Shown piece after piece: positions 1 through 12,500 of a stretch of 64,000 nucleotides of DNA (position 1 is the stretch's first letter; the number at the start of each line of letters is the position of its first letter). Location: contig JASANG010000290.1 of NCBI GenBank assembly GCA_030248215.1, positions 39,564-103,563 on the forward strand, given 5' to 3'. The notes below the pieces were generated by a model, which was not told where the DNA came from, ran no database searches, and saw only the letters and a list, made by a program, of their open reading frames with translations. This stretch comes from Enoplolaimus lenunculus (Eukaryota > Nematoda > Enoplea > Enoplida > Thoracostomopsidae). Both the position numbers and the translations under genes were made by a program.

Positions 1-1652
1 TGAACTAATAAGTTAAATACACCGCAAGCCAACCACCAATTCACAAGTTATATGCAACGAACCGACCCAGGATTTACGCTTCTCGCTGGCAGTTGAAGCT
101 GTACATATATGTATAATTCATAATATAAACTTTCTGCCAAATGATCTGAGGTTTTTTGAAATACACCACTTGAAACTTTTTGGGACCCCTCTCTGTTTTC
201 GGCTCCACCTACAGTCCTATTTACACTATCCAATCCAATTCTCATTCAAATTCAAATCTCGCATGAGACATTAATTTTAGCGCACCTATTGCGGATTCGA
301 AGACAAAAACTGACGCGATAATCCGGTACTCTCGACGATAAATACACTTAAGGAACGGCACAGTGCTCAAGGAAATGGTTCGCCTGAAATATCAAGGATA
401 GAATTTGTGGCCCATGTACAGTACAGGACTGGAACAGTAGTATAAGCATATTCCTAAGCCTAAGCCCAAGCTTGAGCCTAAGCCTAAGCGTATAGATGAG
501 CCTATTCCTAAGCCTAACCTAAGCCTAAGCCTAAGCAAAAAAATTAGTCAAAAGCTTAAACTGACTCTACTATAGAAACTCCGGAAAACGATCCGGCCAC
601 GTTCTATATATACATGGGTCGTATTTGTTTCGACAGTTGAATACAAAACAAAGAAAAACCAATAAAAACAATGAACACTGCAAAAAAATGAAAAGCAGTG
701 CGGTTAAATTAAAACTACCGACTTCGTAAATCCTCCGTTTGTATGTTTTTGTAGCGTCTATTGGGACTTGGTAATAAGTCCTAAATGGCGAGATATTAAA
801 TTTGTCGCTTTTAAAAGCGTAAAGTTAAATAAATACTTAAGTCGATGACTAAATTTGATATATATTGCATATTAACCATTCTGGCATACTGACGTTGGTG
901 TAATTGAAATTGTAGACTTATAAAGCCTCTTTAATTTAGAGCAAAAGTATTACTTTTATGTTATGGCAACGGCTCAGGCTCACATTTGGCATTTGTTAGT
1001 TTTTCCTCTAAAATTTAATTATTTACTTCAAACGGCGACTTAAGTACTTAATTACTTAAGTATGTCGCGGTGAGTGAGCCTGTTGAAAAACACACATATA
1101 TAGTAAACCTGCCTTATATCGGCAGTTATATGGTGCTTATATTCAATGCACAACAGCTGACGTTCTCATTAGCGACACTTTATTATCCTTTTATCGACAT
1201 TTCATTTTAGTATCGACATATACCAACTAACTAAAAATTTGGGAAAATTACAACAATGAGATTCACTATCGATGCAAATAAGGTATACTAAACAAAGTTC
1301 GTGATTACAGGGAACCAAATTAAATTATATTTCGGTTAAATTCGTATAAATTACAAGCATTTAAGTTCAATATGACTGAACCGAAATCTTGATTTGTCTG
1401 TCATTCTTTTGCCAGCGACCACTCTGCAAGCTAATTCGTTAAATTTGGACTTACATACTTCTGAGATTTTGTTAAATCGAAATTTACATAATTTCTTTAG
1501 CTCTACTAAATTCACAGTATACTATTACCTACATTGTATTTTAGTACAATCAAAAAACTATTGCAAGCAGCATTAAAACCACTAAATTAAAACAGTATTG
1601 TAGAAAAAAATCTAACATCGAGCAATCTACTGGTCTCCCCTCATATACTCAA
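1..1652. other. Intergenic stretch without a recognisable gene
   Basis: AT-rich sequence with only short open frames and no domain-like translation or chain of phase-matched exons on either strand. The one structured item is the TTAGGC-like repeat around 428-575, listed separately. It ends where the decayed transposase-like frame on the minus strand begins. Confidence 0.6.
428..575 (+). repeat. Dispersed repeat with TTAGGC-like minisatellite, copy 1
   Basis: A core of degenerate CCTAAG units (446-535) lies between conserved flanks. The left flank reads like AACAGTAGTATAAGCATATT; the right flank reads GCAAAAAAATTAGTC, AAGCTTAAAC and a CTCTACTATAG-like block. The same order of left flank, telomere-like core and right flank recurs near 2968, 8188, 10709 (reversed), 51850 and 54361 (reversed). 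The shared flanks show a dispersed element family rather than random simple sequence. Confidence 0.75.
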
Positions 1653-2435
1653 TTATTTTAGGAACACAGGTTTTGCAATAAAAATGTCCCCTTGTCTTTT
1701 TCCGCCGCAGCATTCATGCTCCCAGGCTAAACATTCACCGCATGGTAACCAAAAATTACCGGACTTGTCACGCTGATAATCTACTCCATATTGAGGACAA
1801 ATATCTCGTTTTGCTGACGATTTAAGCAAGCCCTTGCCTTTACCTTATCCTTTCTCTGCATCACTTTTTGCTGGAGATGGGTTAAGATGCGTTTTCACCT
1901 GTTTCATTCTGCTTAAAGCTTTTCTTGCAGCTTCACATCCTGATGACGTAGGTGTAATAAAATTTCGAAAAGATTTCCTGCGTTTGTTACTGGTTGTAGT
2001 ACCTCCGGCGTCAGCTTCAGCGTTTGGTGTTTTTTGAATATCCTGCTGTTTGAAATTTTGATACGTAGGCTCGTTCACTGTTTGTTCAAAACCGAGACCT
2101 GGAGCTAAGGTTTCAAAATTTAATTCCAGTGAATATACAGAATCAGATTGCGATAAAACTGGAGTAGCAGGTTGTTGATATTCTCCCTCGCCTTTACCGA
2201 TGTAAATTTCGCAACCAACTGGAATTTCGTCGTTAAACTGCAGACGAACCGCTTCTTCCAGTTCCACTCTATTACAGCATTGGAGTGGTTCTACATGCTC
2301 AATCTGACCATGATTCATCCTAGCTGGTGTTTCATTGCACTCCGTTGCGTCGCTGGCAGGCGTAAGGTGTTCCATCTGCTCAACTGTATCTAAATTTCCA
2401 GAGTCTTGATACACATATATAATATATACTAGCAA
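1653..2435 (-). pseudogene. Decayed transposase-like C-terminus with PHD-like zinc finger (pogo/Tigger-like, tentative)
   Basis: On the minus strand 196 codons are open (2435-1845). They carry a basic stretch (SNKRRKSFRNFITPTSSG) of the kind seen before the end of pogo/Tigger or jerky-like DDE transposases. One TAA interrupts the frame, and the same frame then continues to a second stop at 1653-1655. The second part reads as a finger: ICPQYGVDY, then WLPCGECLAWEHECCGG, then FIAKP. The pattern C-x2-x, W-x2-C-x2-C-x2-W-x-H-x2-C is that of the PHD-like finger at the end of such transposases, but several expected cysteines are replaced (Y, A, V). The internal stop and lost ligands fit a dead copy. 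No DDE core was found upstream. It could instead be an exon remnant of a host gene carrying the same finger. Confidence 0.42.
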
Positions 2436-5400
2436 TTAGTGCTACATACAGTTGAAAATCCGGCTCTTTTCAGCAGTCCACGCAGCCACATCTTTTGATA
2501 AAGAGAACTGAATGTATCACCCACCGATGTTTGAATTTTTGTCCATTAAAAGCCATTTTCTAACTCCATATGCAAATTTACAACTTTAGCAATATAAATT
2601 ATTACCTACTCATCCCGGCATAACCTATTTCAGATTAGGTAGTTCGTTGCCAGTTTAGCAGTGACATACCTCTTACACCAGAGCAGAATGTGTATGGTCA
2701 AATTGGGTACTAAAATTGATGGTTGTATTTAACAGTAATTTGGTTTGCGGGTAGGCAGAGTTGTTAGGTTTAGTCTTGAATAATTTTTGAGCTTCTTATA
2801 CTTTGCTTTATCATTCATTTTGGTTTGTATGAAATTGTATTTTGTGGAAACCTTAATAACGACAGTACAACATTCACACGACTTATTTTAGCTAATCATA
2901 GCATTAATGAAATATATGCCTTAAAAGAATTAAACATTAGCTTATTTGGTAGATGTTAGGGCCGTAACATTAGTATAAGCATATTACTAAGTGTAAGCCT
3001 AAGCCTAAGCGTCAGAATGAGCTTATACCTAAGCGTAAGCCTACGCCTAAGCAAAAAATAGCCTAAAGTTTAAGCTTTTTTATTACAGTCCCGCAGAAAA
3101 ACGTTCCACTCCTGATCTTTACACTGGCTGAAGCTGGTCACGGTATGACTTATCGTAGTATTCATGGTGCAAAAAAATTTGCAGCTACTGCAGTGACTCG
3201 AATAAGAAGGTGTAATAAGCTGGGATCATGGGTGCAGCCAGGATTTTTGTTTGGGGGCACACAAATACTTAAACATATAGTGTTTTAATAATCAATTTTC
3301 ATCAGTTACCATGTGAAGCCGAGTGCAAAATGGAACTGGATTATACCGGAATCGGAATCAAAACTACAAATTTTGTTACATAAGTAAAATTTTGTATTAA
3401 CATATATATTAATGTAGGGTATCTATTAGCTGTCAACAATTTTGATAAAGTTCGCATCAACATATTGGGTTTGTTTTTGGTTTTGTAAAGCTAAACTACA
3501 ATTAATTATTGTTATTTTCAAAATGAAACGGTAGTTTTGTTCGTTTAAATTTTAAGATCGAGCGAATTTTTATTAACCAAAGTATGATTAAAATAAAATT
3601 TCAAAATTCCCATTCCGATTGATGTTTGAATCGCAATTCTAAAAGCTTAAAACAAACTTAAGTAAATCCCAAGCACAATATATTCTTAACATTTAAGCCT
3701 ACTCTACTGCGGTCTTCAAACAGCGATATAATCAATGAAACTCATGCTGCGAGCGTTTGTTATACAACAGTTTTAATCAAAATACACGGTACAAAAACAG
3801 TCGCAACGTACGGCAACGCGTGAGAGAATAAATTTTGGTACATATAACACGAAAGCAATGTCGGTTCAGTTAACAGCAAAGCATCAACAACTACTGTGTG
3901 GGAATGGAACGCTCAGGACATCCTAGTTTCAATTTATTCAAAAATGAAATTTTTCCAAAACCATTGGGGGCATACCCCCTTTGCGCAATCAATAAGTAGG
4001 TAAGTGCTAGAGCCCACAAGTCCTAATTAGAATTCAAACAAGAGGCAAAACTAAAAGAATGGCCTAGACTGTTCTCGAATGTTACAGACATCCTAGGCAC
4101 CAATCTGTTCTTATAGTGGGGGGTCAATTCTGCAATTTACGCGGGGTTACACTTTCCACGACAAGTATAGCGCCACCCATATCATTTGCAAAATTTTTCT
4201 ATTGCTTACAAAATTTATGTGCTAAATGTTAACATGTATATGTTAGCTTATAGTGTTCCGTTTACACAATAAGCAACTTCGACGTTTGTACGATTAACCT
4301 TAGTTTATTTCAATGTGGTTCTTTCTTCTTGGAACGTAAAATGACTCAAGTATATATAGTTTGATGGTATGGTGACATAATATAGAATCTCTGTCGCAGT
4401 GGTTTAAACTCGACCAAAATCAACCAAATTCCCAGAATTATTGATTCCACAAACACAAAATCGAGTTTCGGATATCCAAATAAAAAATTTAATTGCGGAT
4501 ATCCGAATATGAAAAAGTACCTGATGCCTAAGACTACTCTCTGACGTTTTGGGTACTACCAAGTCCGTTAAGTTCTTTGTTTTTCAAAAGTGTGGGGTAA
4601 AAAACGACTACTACGTTTTATACTTAAAATGGGGGGGACAGTGACCCTCGCCCCGTCGGGTTTGGCGCCCATAACAGACTGCCAGACAACCCGTATGAAC
4701 TTTAATTTTAATCTGGAAAATGTTAACGGATATGACAATCAACAAAAATGCTTCGGAGCAAGTCGTTTCTACCAAAAACAAAGAATATAAAAAAGGTACC
4801 GGGTCCAACTAACATTGGGTGAGTTAAAAATACGGAACACTCCGCAACCAATTAACAGGTGGCAATCTCTAACGACGCAAATCAGATATCAGCTCTTTAC
4901 CCTCATTTTCGAGTCACTACAGTAATATTTCAGTTCAAATATGATTATAATTAAAAGTTATATATTTTATTACTTTAAGCTTTCAGTACCAGTGGTCGCA
5001 CAAGACTACTATAATTGTTAGCCAAATTTTAAGCTTTTGGTGTATAGAGTTTAGTAATTTTTGATACTATCACTCCTTTCTATATCTTGAAAAATAATGA
5101 ATATTAGGGCCCATATTCTCATATGCGTATAGCACTTATTTTCAGTTAGCGATAGGTTTTCAAACTAGCGAACATCTGCTAATGCAGATTTCAAAATTGG
5201 TACAAAACTAAAGCAAATCAAACACGAACAATGTGCTAAATTTCGAACCTCACCAAACCCTGGCTTCAAAGTTACCGGACCTATCATCAAACTGGTGATA
5301 GGTGTGGTTTTAAAGTTGCCTGACCAATCACCAAATGTTGATGATAGGTGCTGCACACATTTGAGGATACGGGTGTAGGTATGCAAAATATTTATAACTA

Positions 5401-7910
5401 ACATGCTAAATTTGAAAATCCGTAGCTGATTATGTTTCGATTTTCAGATCTTGAATGGCTTGTTCGCCTTACCACTTTTTTATTCAAGAACAACTTGTTT
5501 CTTAAATGTTCCGGTTCCTGTTAATAAGACACACGTTAGCCAATGTCTATTTTAATTAAATTTTGAACTATTCGCCTGTATAGAAACACATTTTTGCAGC
5601 TTTGCATCAATAACAAAATACGACGTATTTTGCAAAAAGTTTAGTAAATTGTTGGAATTACGAAATTCTCAGCCAATACGACCCGGTTGTTTCTGAATTT
5701 CACTTGAACGTTTGCTAACCTTTCTGTTTCGATTTTATTTGAAAAAAAAAACGATTTTTCTGAAAAATTTTCAGCTTTGAACTTTTAGACGCCGACAAAT
5801 CCTCAAGCGCCACCACAGTCACGCATTCTAAGAAACTTTTAATTACTTGAACTCGTTGGCATAATCGCAAAAAAGAAGGTATAAATCTAGTGCAGAAATT
5901 TCATACGTTAGCATTTTCATTGTTTCCTACTAGTAACATTTTTTAATCGTTGGAATAAGGTCTACGAACAGAAGCAGCTGTAGCATTAATAGTTAGAGCT
6001 GCGATAATTTTTGAACACTCAACAGCATAGTTTTCACTGCAAGCTGTAAATTTTAAATGTTTTTTTTCAACTATAATGCTCAGAAATTGTAAGTAATTTT
6101 GTAAACGACTATAGCGTACCACTGACAGTTTTTAACGTTCCACAAAACAAGTTCGTTTCAAATATGCCGAACTTTGCAATCTAAAGTGATTTTTCGAATT
6201 AAAAAATTTAATTTATCACTATAAGCTTCTAGTTTTAACTGTTCGTCGAAGCTAATAAAACAAAGACACTACCGCACGCAAGATAAATATTGTTTAGGGT
6301 AGTTTTTTATTGTAAATTTCCGGCAAGCCAGAGGTACTTTTAATTTGAGAATAGAAAACGCTTGTTGCTGCAATCAAAACTGCTTTAAAACCGTTAATGC
6401 GCGTGGGTCGCGGAGCTGCTATAATATGTGAAAAACCGGAAAATTGTTGTTGTTACGCTGCGTATAAGTAGTTTTTTTTCGCTACTTGCTGCTCGTCAGC
6501 CAATGTGCAAACCTGAATAATACTTTAAAAACGCTAAAACGAGACTATAAGAAGTGAACATATGATATAGCGAAATGAATATAAGTGGCATATCTGCAGT
6601 TCATCGGAGTCATTGTCGTTGTTTGACAGCCGCAAATTTGTCGCTTGTATTGATTTTTTTGGCTTGCAGTGTATAATTTCCGCAGTGTGCAGTATGGTGC
6701 AGTTGTTAGCGCGATGCTAATTGCTAAACTTTAACTTTTTTTTGCAAAATTGTCGTCTCGAATTTTACTGAGACCGCTTGTCTTTTGCACGTTTGGAACG
6801 GTAAAGGTGTAGGTTGTTAACTTTTTGGCCTGAATAATAACTGCTCGTTTACAGGTAACGACGTGACCGGTTTAAGTGAGGTATTAAGCGAAATTCTGTT
6901 CTAAAATGTTACAAACTTCAAATTACTTTATGTATCTCAGGAAGTAAAGTTCTGTAAAAGCTATCGATTGTTTTTGTTAATGGACCGAGAATTTAAGAGC
7001 TTTTCAAATATTAAGTGTTTACACTTGGCTATAGTCTTGTTCTAAATGTAGTCGGTACAATAGTCAGAGGATAAATTAGCTAAATCGCTTTGCAGTCGGG
7101 TTGTTAATCGGTGTGCAGTTGAACACACAATATGTCGCTGGTGGGTTCATCCTTCAACACAGATAAAACTTCATCGAGTCTTTAACCAGATATTCATTTG
7201 GGTTCCCAGTTTCGGTAGACTAAAAATTCAGTTAGGTATTTTTGATGCTGTTTGCTTTCTGTGATTCATTTGGTCCACGCTCTCAGCATTGGTCTTTTTT
7301 GGAAAAAATTGGGTCGATCGGAAAAAGAACGGTTTGTTTCCATTTATTGAAAAACAGAAAAGCGGAAAATTCGAATATTCGTCCGCATACTTCAACGAAT
7401 ACAAATTTGTCGTTAATGAAAGCTAAGTTTGATGCAAAAATGACACTAAAGACAATTGCTACTATTTTACTATTTAATAGCTTTATATCAATAGGTTAAA
7501 ACACTACGTAAGCATATGGTGAACACTACAAAAGCGTTAAGTATCTATAAATTGTATCTGCCAGATTTGTGGCCACAACATGTTGGTTTGGTTCCTCAAA
7601 GAACCTGCTAACAGAACTTGTACTTAGCTTCTGATGAGGCACAAATTTATTCAAATCAGCTGGAATTGTATCATCAATCAAAAATATCAAAATTAAAAAT
7701 AAATGTGTACTAGTAATGCTAAATGGATATTTGTAAGAACATGAAGAACCAAAACTTACAAACACTGCCCAGGTTCGCACTGTCGCTTACTTGTGACGCT
7801 TAATCCACTTTAGCATTTCAGTGTTTTAGTATTAAGCTTAGAAGTTTAGCTGTTGATTTGCAATTGGTAACCATCTCTTGATAGATACGTTGTTTGGTAT
7901 CAATTTAAAA
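2436..7910. other. Long gene-free stretch upstream of the cysteine-rich gene
   Basis: No domain-like frame or phase-consistent exon chain was found. It contains a TTAGGC-like repeat (2968-3115), a remnant of the TA-flanked MITE end near 3187-3212 (ACTGCAGTGACTCGAATAAG), and a remnant of a repeat ending CGACAAGTATAGCGCCACCC near 4158-4178 that recurs near 14868. The part just upstream of 7911 should hold the promoter of the cysteine-rich gene; I see no clear TATA box or initiator. Confidence 0.55.
2968..3115 (+). repeat. Dispersed TTAGGC-like repeat, copy 2
   Basis: Core of degenerate CCTAAG/CGTAAG units (about 2985-3053), preceded by TTAGTATAAGCATATTACTA and followed by GCAAAAAATAGCC, AAGCTTTTTTATTACAGTCC and AAAAACGTTCCACTCCTGAT. 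The right flank also ends copies 3 and 4, which defines the element boundary. Confidence 0.75.
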
Positions 7911-9224
7911 ATGAATGGAATTGTAGTACTGCTGTCGGTGTTCGCTGCGTTGATATCGCAAGGTAAATGGTTAAAATATATCCTAGGCAGAATGCTATTG
8001 TTGTTAATAAATATCAAGTAGAGTTTAATTAACCCAGCGAGGTCTAAGCCTACGCTTAAACCTTTACCTATGTCTTTACCTATGCCTATGCTTATGCCTT
8101 AATCTTAAAAGTTTGGTATATTATCCAGGACCCTTTCAAATTGATGTAGCCCTTATAAGTTAACAATGCTACAAAATCGGCCAATGTATGGAACGGAGTC
8201 GCAACAGTAGCACAAGCATATTCATAAGCCTAAGTCTGAGTGTAAGAATGTGATTATGCCTAAGCCTAAACCTAAGCAAAAATAGTCTAAATCTTAAGCT
8301 TACTGTATTGCAGTCCAACGGAAAAACGTTCTGTCCCTGATGTTTTACGGGCCACAAAATCCGGCTGAGATTTATACTACAGGCGGTGGTTGTTTAATTC
8401 TATTTTGAGTATAAACGTTGCGTATGTAAATCGTTTCAAAAACCGTTCTGCTAGATGTTCACTGTAAATGTCATTGAGTTGATTTTAACTCAGAATGAAT
8501 TGAATCACTCAGTCTGAGTGAGGATTATCAGAACTCAAAATTTCGAGCTGATTCAATTCATTCTGAGTTAATCTAAACAACTCACGCAAAGTCAACTCAA
8601 CTCAGAATGAGAATCAACTCAACTCAGAGTGAGTTAATATATACTGATTTTAATTCAGAAATAACTAACTTGCTAGCTGAATTGATTAATCAATTCATTG
8701 GAATTTACAGTGTTCTATCAGCGCCAAGAATTCAAACTTAATATCAACTGAACTGGCTGGTTTTTAGGTTCCATGCGTTAGCCTGACTACCCTGGCAGGT
8801 ACACCAATACTCAATCGCGACACATTTGATGTTGTTCTGATGGTTGAGTATTGAACCGAATTTTCACTATTACGTTTATGCACAGTGAAGATTTCTATAT
8901 TATGCGTTTGCTATTTTATGTTACGTTTGGTCTGTGGTTTTTGCCATCATCAGTTGACGCTGGCGTTGTTTTGACTAACATTATAGTCGTTTGGTATTGC
9001 ATTGTTATAAACTATTTTTAGGAACAACCATTTCGGTACAAATTTGCAATGTAAATTCGTACATGAAAGCGATCACAGGTGACAAAACACACTATTATGC
9101 ATGTAAAGATGAATCAATGAAATGGTAAACGAAATCATGCAAATGTGTTAAGTTTGTCACTATTGCTGTATCAAAAAATTTTCGCAGGGGGCCAGGTTAA
9201 ACCTGCATATATTATTATTCATGT

Positions 9225-9255
<31 letters not shown>

Positions 9256-9261
9256 ACAACC

Positions 9262-9337
<76 letters not shown>

Positions 9338-9557
9338 TAAAAATAAAAATAAAAATAAAAATAAAAATAAAAATAAAAATAATAAAAATAATAAAAATAA
9401 AAAAAATCAAAAAAATAATAAAAATAAAAATAAAAATAATAAAAATAATAAAAATAATAAAAATAATAAAAATAATAAAAATAATAAAAATAATAAAAAT
9501 AATAAAAATAATAAAAATAATAAAAATAATAAAAATAAAAATAATAAAAATAATAAA

Positions 9558-9588
<31 letters not shown>

Positions 9589-12500
9589 GTTTTTGGGAAA
9601 ATTCGCTCCAACTGTTGCGAATAAAGTATATTAGAACAAAAATTTGTTAACTAATAATTCACTGGCTCGACATGCGGTGAATGATGGCATCGTTAATGTG
9701 AACACATCAGAAACATCATTGCTTGTGAGTGAAACATAAACAAATTCTTTGTGTCCAATTATTTTGCACATTTTGTCGCTACTTTGTTATGGTGTTTGAT
9801 CGAAGAAATTTGCGATTTTTCCGTTGAAATTAATTAAATTTCAGGGGATTTTCGATTGGAACGTGGGAAAAACGCTCGTGCGCTGCTGGTCGCCAATTTG
9901 TTGAGGTCCAACAGAAATGCATGGATCGGAGTCGTGTTCGCCGAACGTGGTCAACATGCCAACGATATCCATACACTTCTGGCTGCGGATCGTATCAATC
10001 ATGTGGTGGTGAGTGTCATTTTTTTTGCTCTGATTTCTACTAAAAAAGTTTCAAACGCAATATTTTGTTTTGTTGTTCAGCTAAAATGCTATTAACGTAA
10101 TTAAAATAGAAATTCAAACAGCATATGACCCAAAACACTCTGTCTGACTGTGTTAAACGGTTCATATGTATTTTTTCTTCGCGTGTTTGCTTTAAAAAGA
10201 ATTAATTATTACATTATTTAAAGCATCAAACGTTAATCCACACGTCGGGGGTTCGTGCAACTGGCAAACTGCGTCCTACGCTCCGTCGTACTATGGTGGA
10301 GGATCGAATTACTTGCAGTGCACTCGGCAACCGCAACAAAGCTGTGGTGTTTGGCAACAACGTACTTGCGATTCTGGATGCAACTTTAACCAGCAGATTC
10401 AAGTTTGCGCTCCGACTGCAGGTATTGCAGCTTGTTAACGGTATCCATGATTAATATAGTATGCTTTCACCGTTACATTTGATATTCCCAAGACATGAAC
10501 GTGATTTGTTGTATTCTAGTACATTGAAACGGTTGAAATCTAAAACATTATTTTAATCTGCAATATTAAATGGCGAAATTAGCAGTTTGATATTTTTCAA
10601 CAAATCGCTTTTGCTTTTTTAAATAATAATAGTCCTGTTTATCAGTGTACTAAACATTTACTTACATTTGCAATTGTTCCAAACTATTTAAACTGCCCAT
10701 TTAAAGATCAGGGGCGGAACGTTTTTCTGCGGCACTGCAATAGAGTAAGTTTAAGCTTTAGAGTAATTTTTTAGTTTGACTTTATAGTCTTAGGCTTAAA
10801 TATAAGCTCATTCTTTCGCTTAGGCTTTGGTTTACGCTCATTCTTACACTTAGGCTCGGGCTTAGGTCTATACTTAGCGACATGTTTATGCTACTGCTAC
10901 GGCGCTGTTCCATGCATTGACGACCAATTAAGTTAAATTTCGCCTGTATTGACGCCACAGATCAGAGGTTTAACACGTTTCAACATTTCGGTGTATTTTG
11001 TAGTTGCAAATACGTGCGGCTACAACGCGCAACCGGTTTGTGGATGCGGTTCTCAAGGTCAATGTCCTGGATCGTGTTCGTGTAATCAAGGAACTTGTTG
11101 TCAACCTGTAGTTCAGTATCAGCGTAAGTTTATTTACAAGTAAATCAACGAACCATGACTCTGATGGCAGATGCCGACTGGGCAAGTTTTCTGTCTTATA
11201 ACAGCATAACCGCAACCTCAGCTCATTCCTGATGTTGCCGGTAGCATTGAATACAAGTTCGTAGCTAGCTCATCTTGCTATGGGGGCTAAAAATTTTTCA
11301 GGAGGAGCATACAAGGGTATTCGTTGACTTTATAAAGCACGTTGATAATTTTCTGGGATGGGGGGGGCAAATTTTTTACAGGGGGATTGAACCTGCCCTG
11401 GACCTCCTGGGCTACGGGCTCGATTAAATATCTTAATACGTTGTAATTTGTTTTTATTTTACTATATAGTTTCGTTTACTCTACCTATATGTACACTCAA
11501 ATTGCTCAGTAAACGTCTGGTTGGAATAGTGCACTGTAAATTCCAATGAGTTAATTAATCAACTCAAACAGAAAGTTATTTTTTTCTGAGTTAATAACAG
11601 TAAACTTTAACTCATTCTGAGTTGAGTTGACTCCGGGATAGTTAAATTGAATCAGAATGAGTTGAATCAACTCAGCATTCTAAGTTCTGATTGTCCTAAC
11701 TCAGACTGAGTGATTCAACGCATTTTGAGTTAAAATCAACTTACTGGAATTTACAGTGTGCTATGCTAAGACGAAACACCTGCTGTTAGTAGCATTGAAT
11801 ATCCGAGTCGGTTTTAATCTTTTTGTTAACTCTACATGTACACTCAAATAGTTCAATAAACTTCTAGCTTGGGTATAGTGCTTGGCTAAGACTTAACAGA
11901 ACAATTATGCAGTATCAAAGTACTCGCTGATTTAGAAACCTGAAACGCTATTAACGTCTGATACGAGTTATGGAACAATTTGATATTTTAGCTCAAGTTC
12001 AAGTGGCCTACTCTTCTTGTCCCGGAAACGTGCCATCACAAGGATCTTGTATCAACAACGCTGGCTGTCCATCAGATTGTACATGCAATCAAGGCTCGTG
12101 CTGCCCGGTTCAGCAACAAATATCAGTCTGCCCAGGAAATGCTCAACCTCGGGGATCCTGTTATGGAGGCGGAGGCTGCCCATCTGACTGCGCTTGTGTC
12201 CAAAATTCATGTTGCCCAGTTCAGCAGCAAGTGCAAGTATCAGTCTGCCCTGGAAACGTTCAACCTCAGGGATCTTGTTATGGAGGAGGCGGCTGCCCTT
12301 CTGATTGTACCTGCGTCCAGGGCTCATGTTGCCCAATCCAACAACAAGTTTCTGTTTGTCCTGGCAATGTTCAACCTCAGGGATCTTGTTACGGTGGCGG
12401 AGGCTGCCCATCTGACTGCACTTGCGTCCAAGGATCTTGCTGCCCAGTTCAGCAGCAAGTATCTGTTTGTCCTGGAAACGTTCAACCTCAAGGATCGTGC

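Noticed and set aside
428-575. Chromosome end or true telomere
   Set aside because: The TTAGGC-like units are degenerate, short, in both orientations and spread through introns with shared flanks, unlike a terminal array.
1834-2037. Plus-strand 67-codon frame over the transposase-like region
   Set aside because: Short antisense shadow of the longer minus-strand frame with its recognisable finger.
9145-9624. 159- and 130-codon frames encoding poly-Thr/Ile/Lys and poly-Phe/Ile/Val
   Set aside because: Pure microsatellite translation within an intron.
9845-10095. Reading exon 3 in the frame starting ERGKNARALLVANLLRSNRN
   Set aside because: It is the longest open frame there but has no cysteines and does not match the splice phase of exons 2 and 4. 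The other frame continues the chitin-binding domain.
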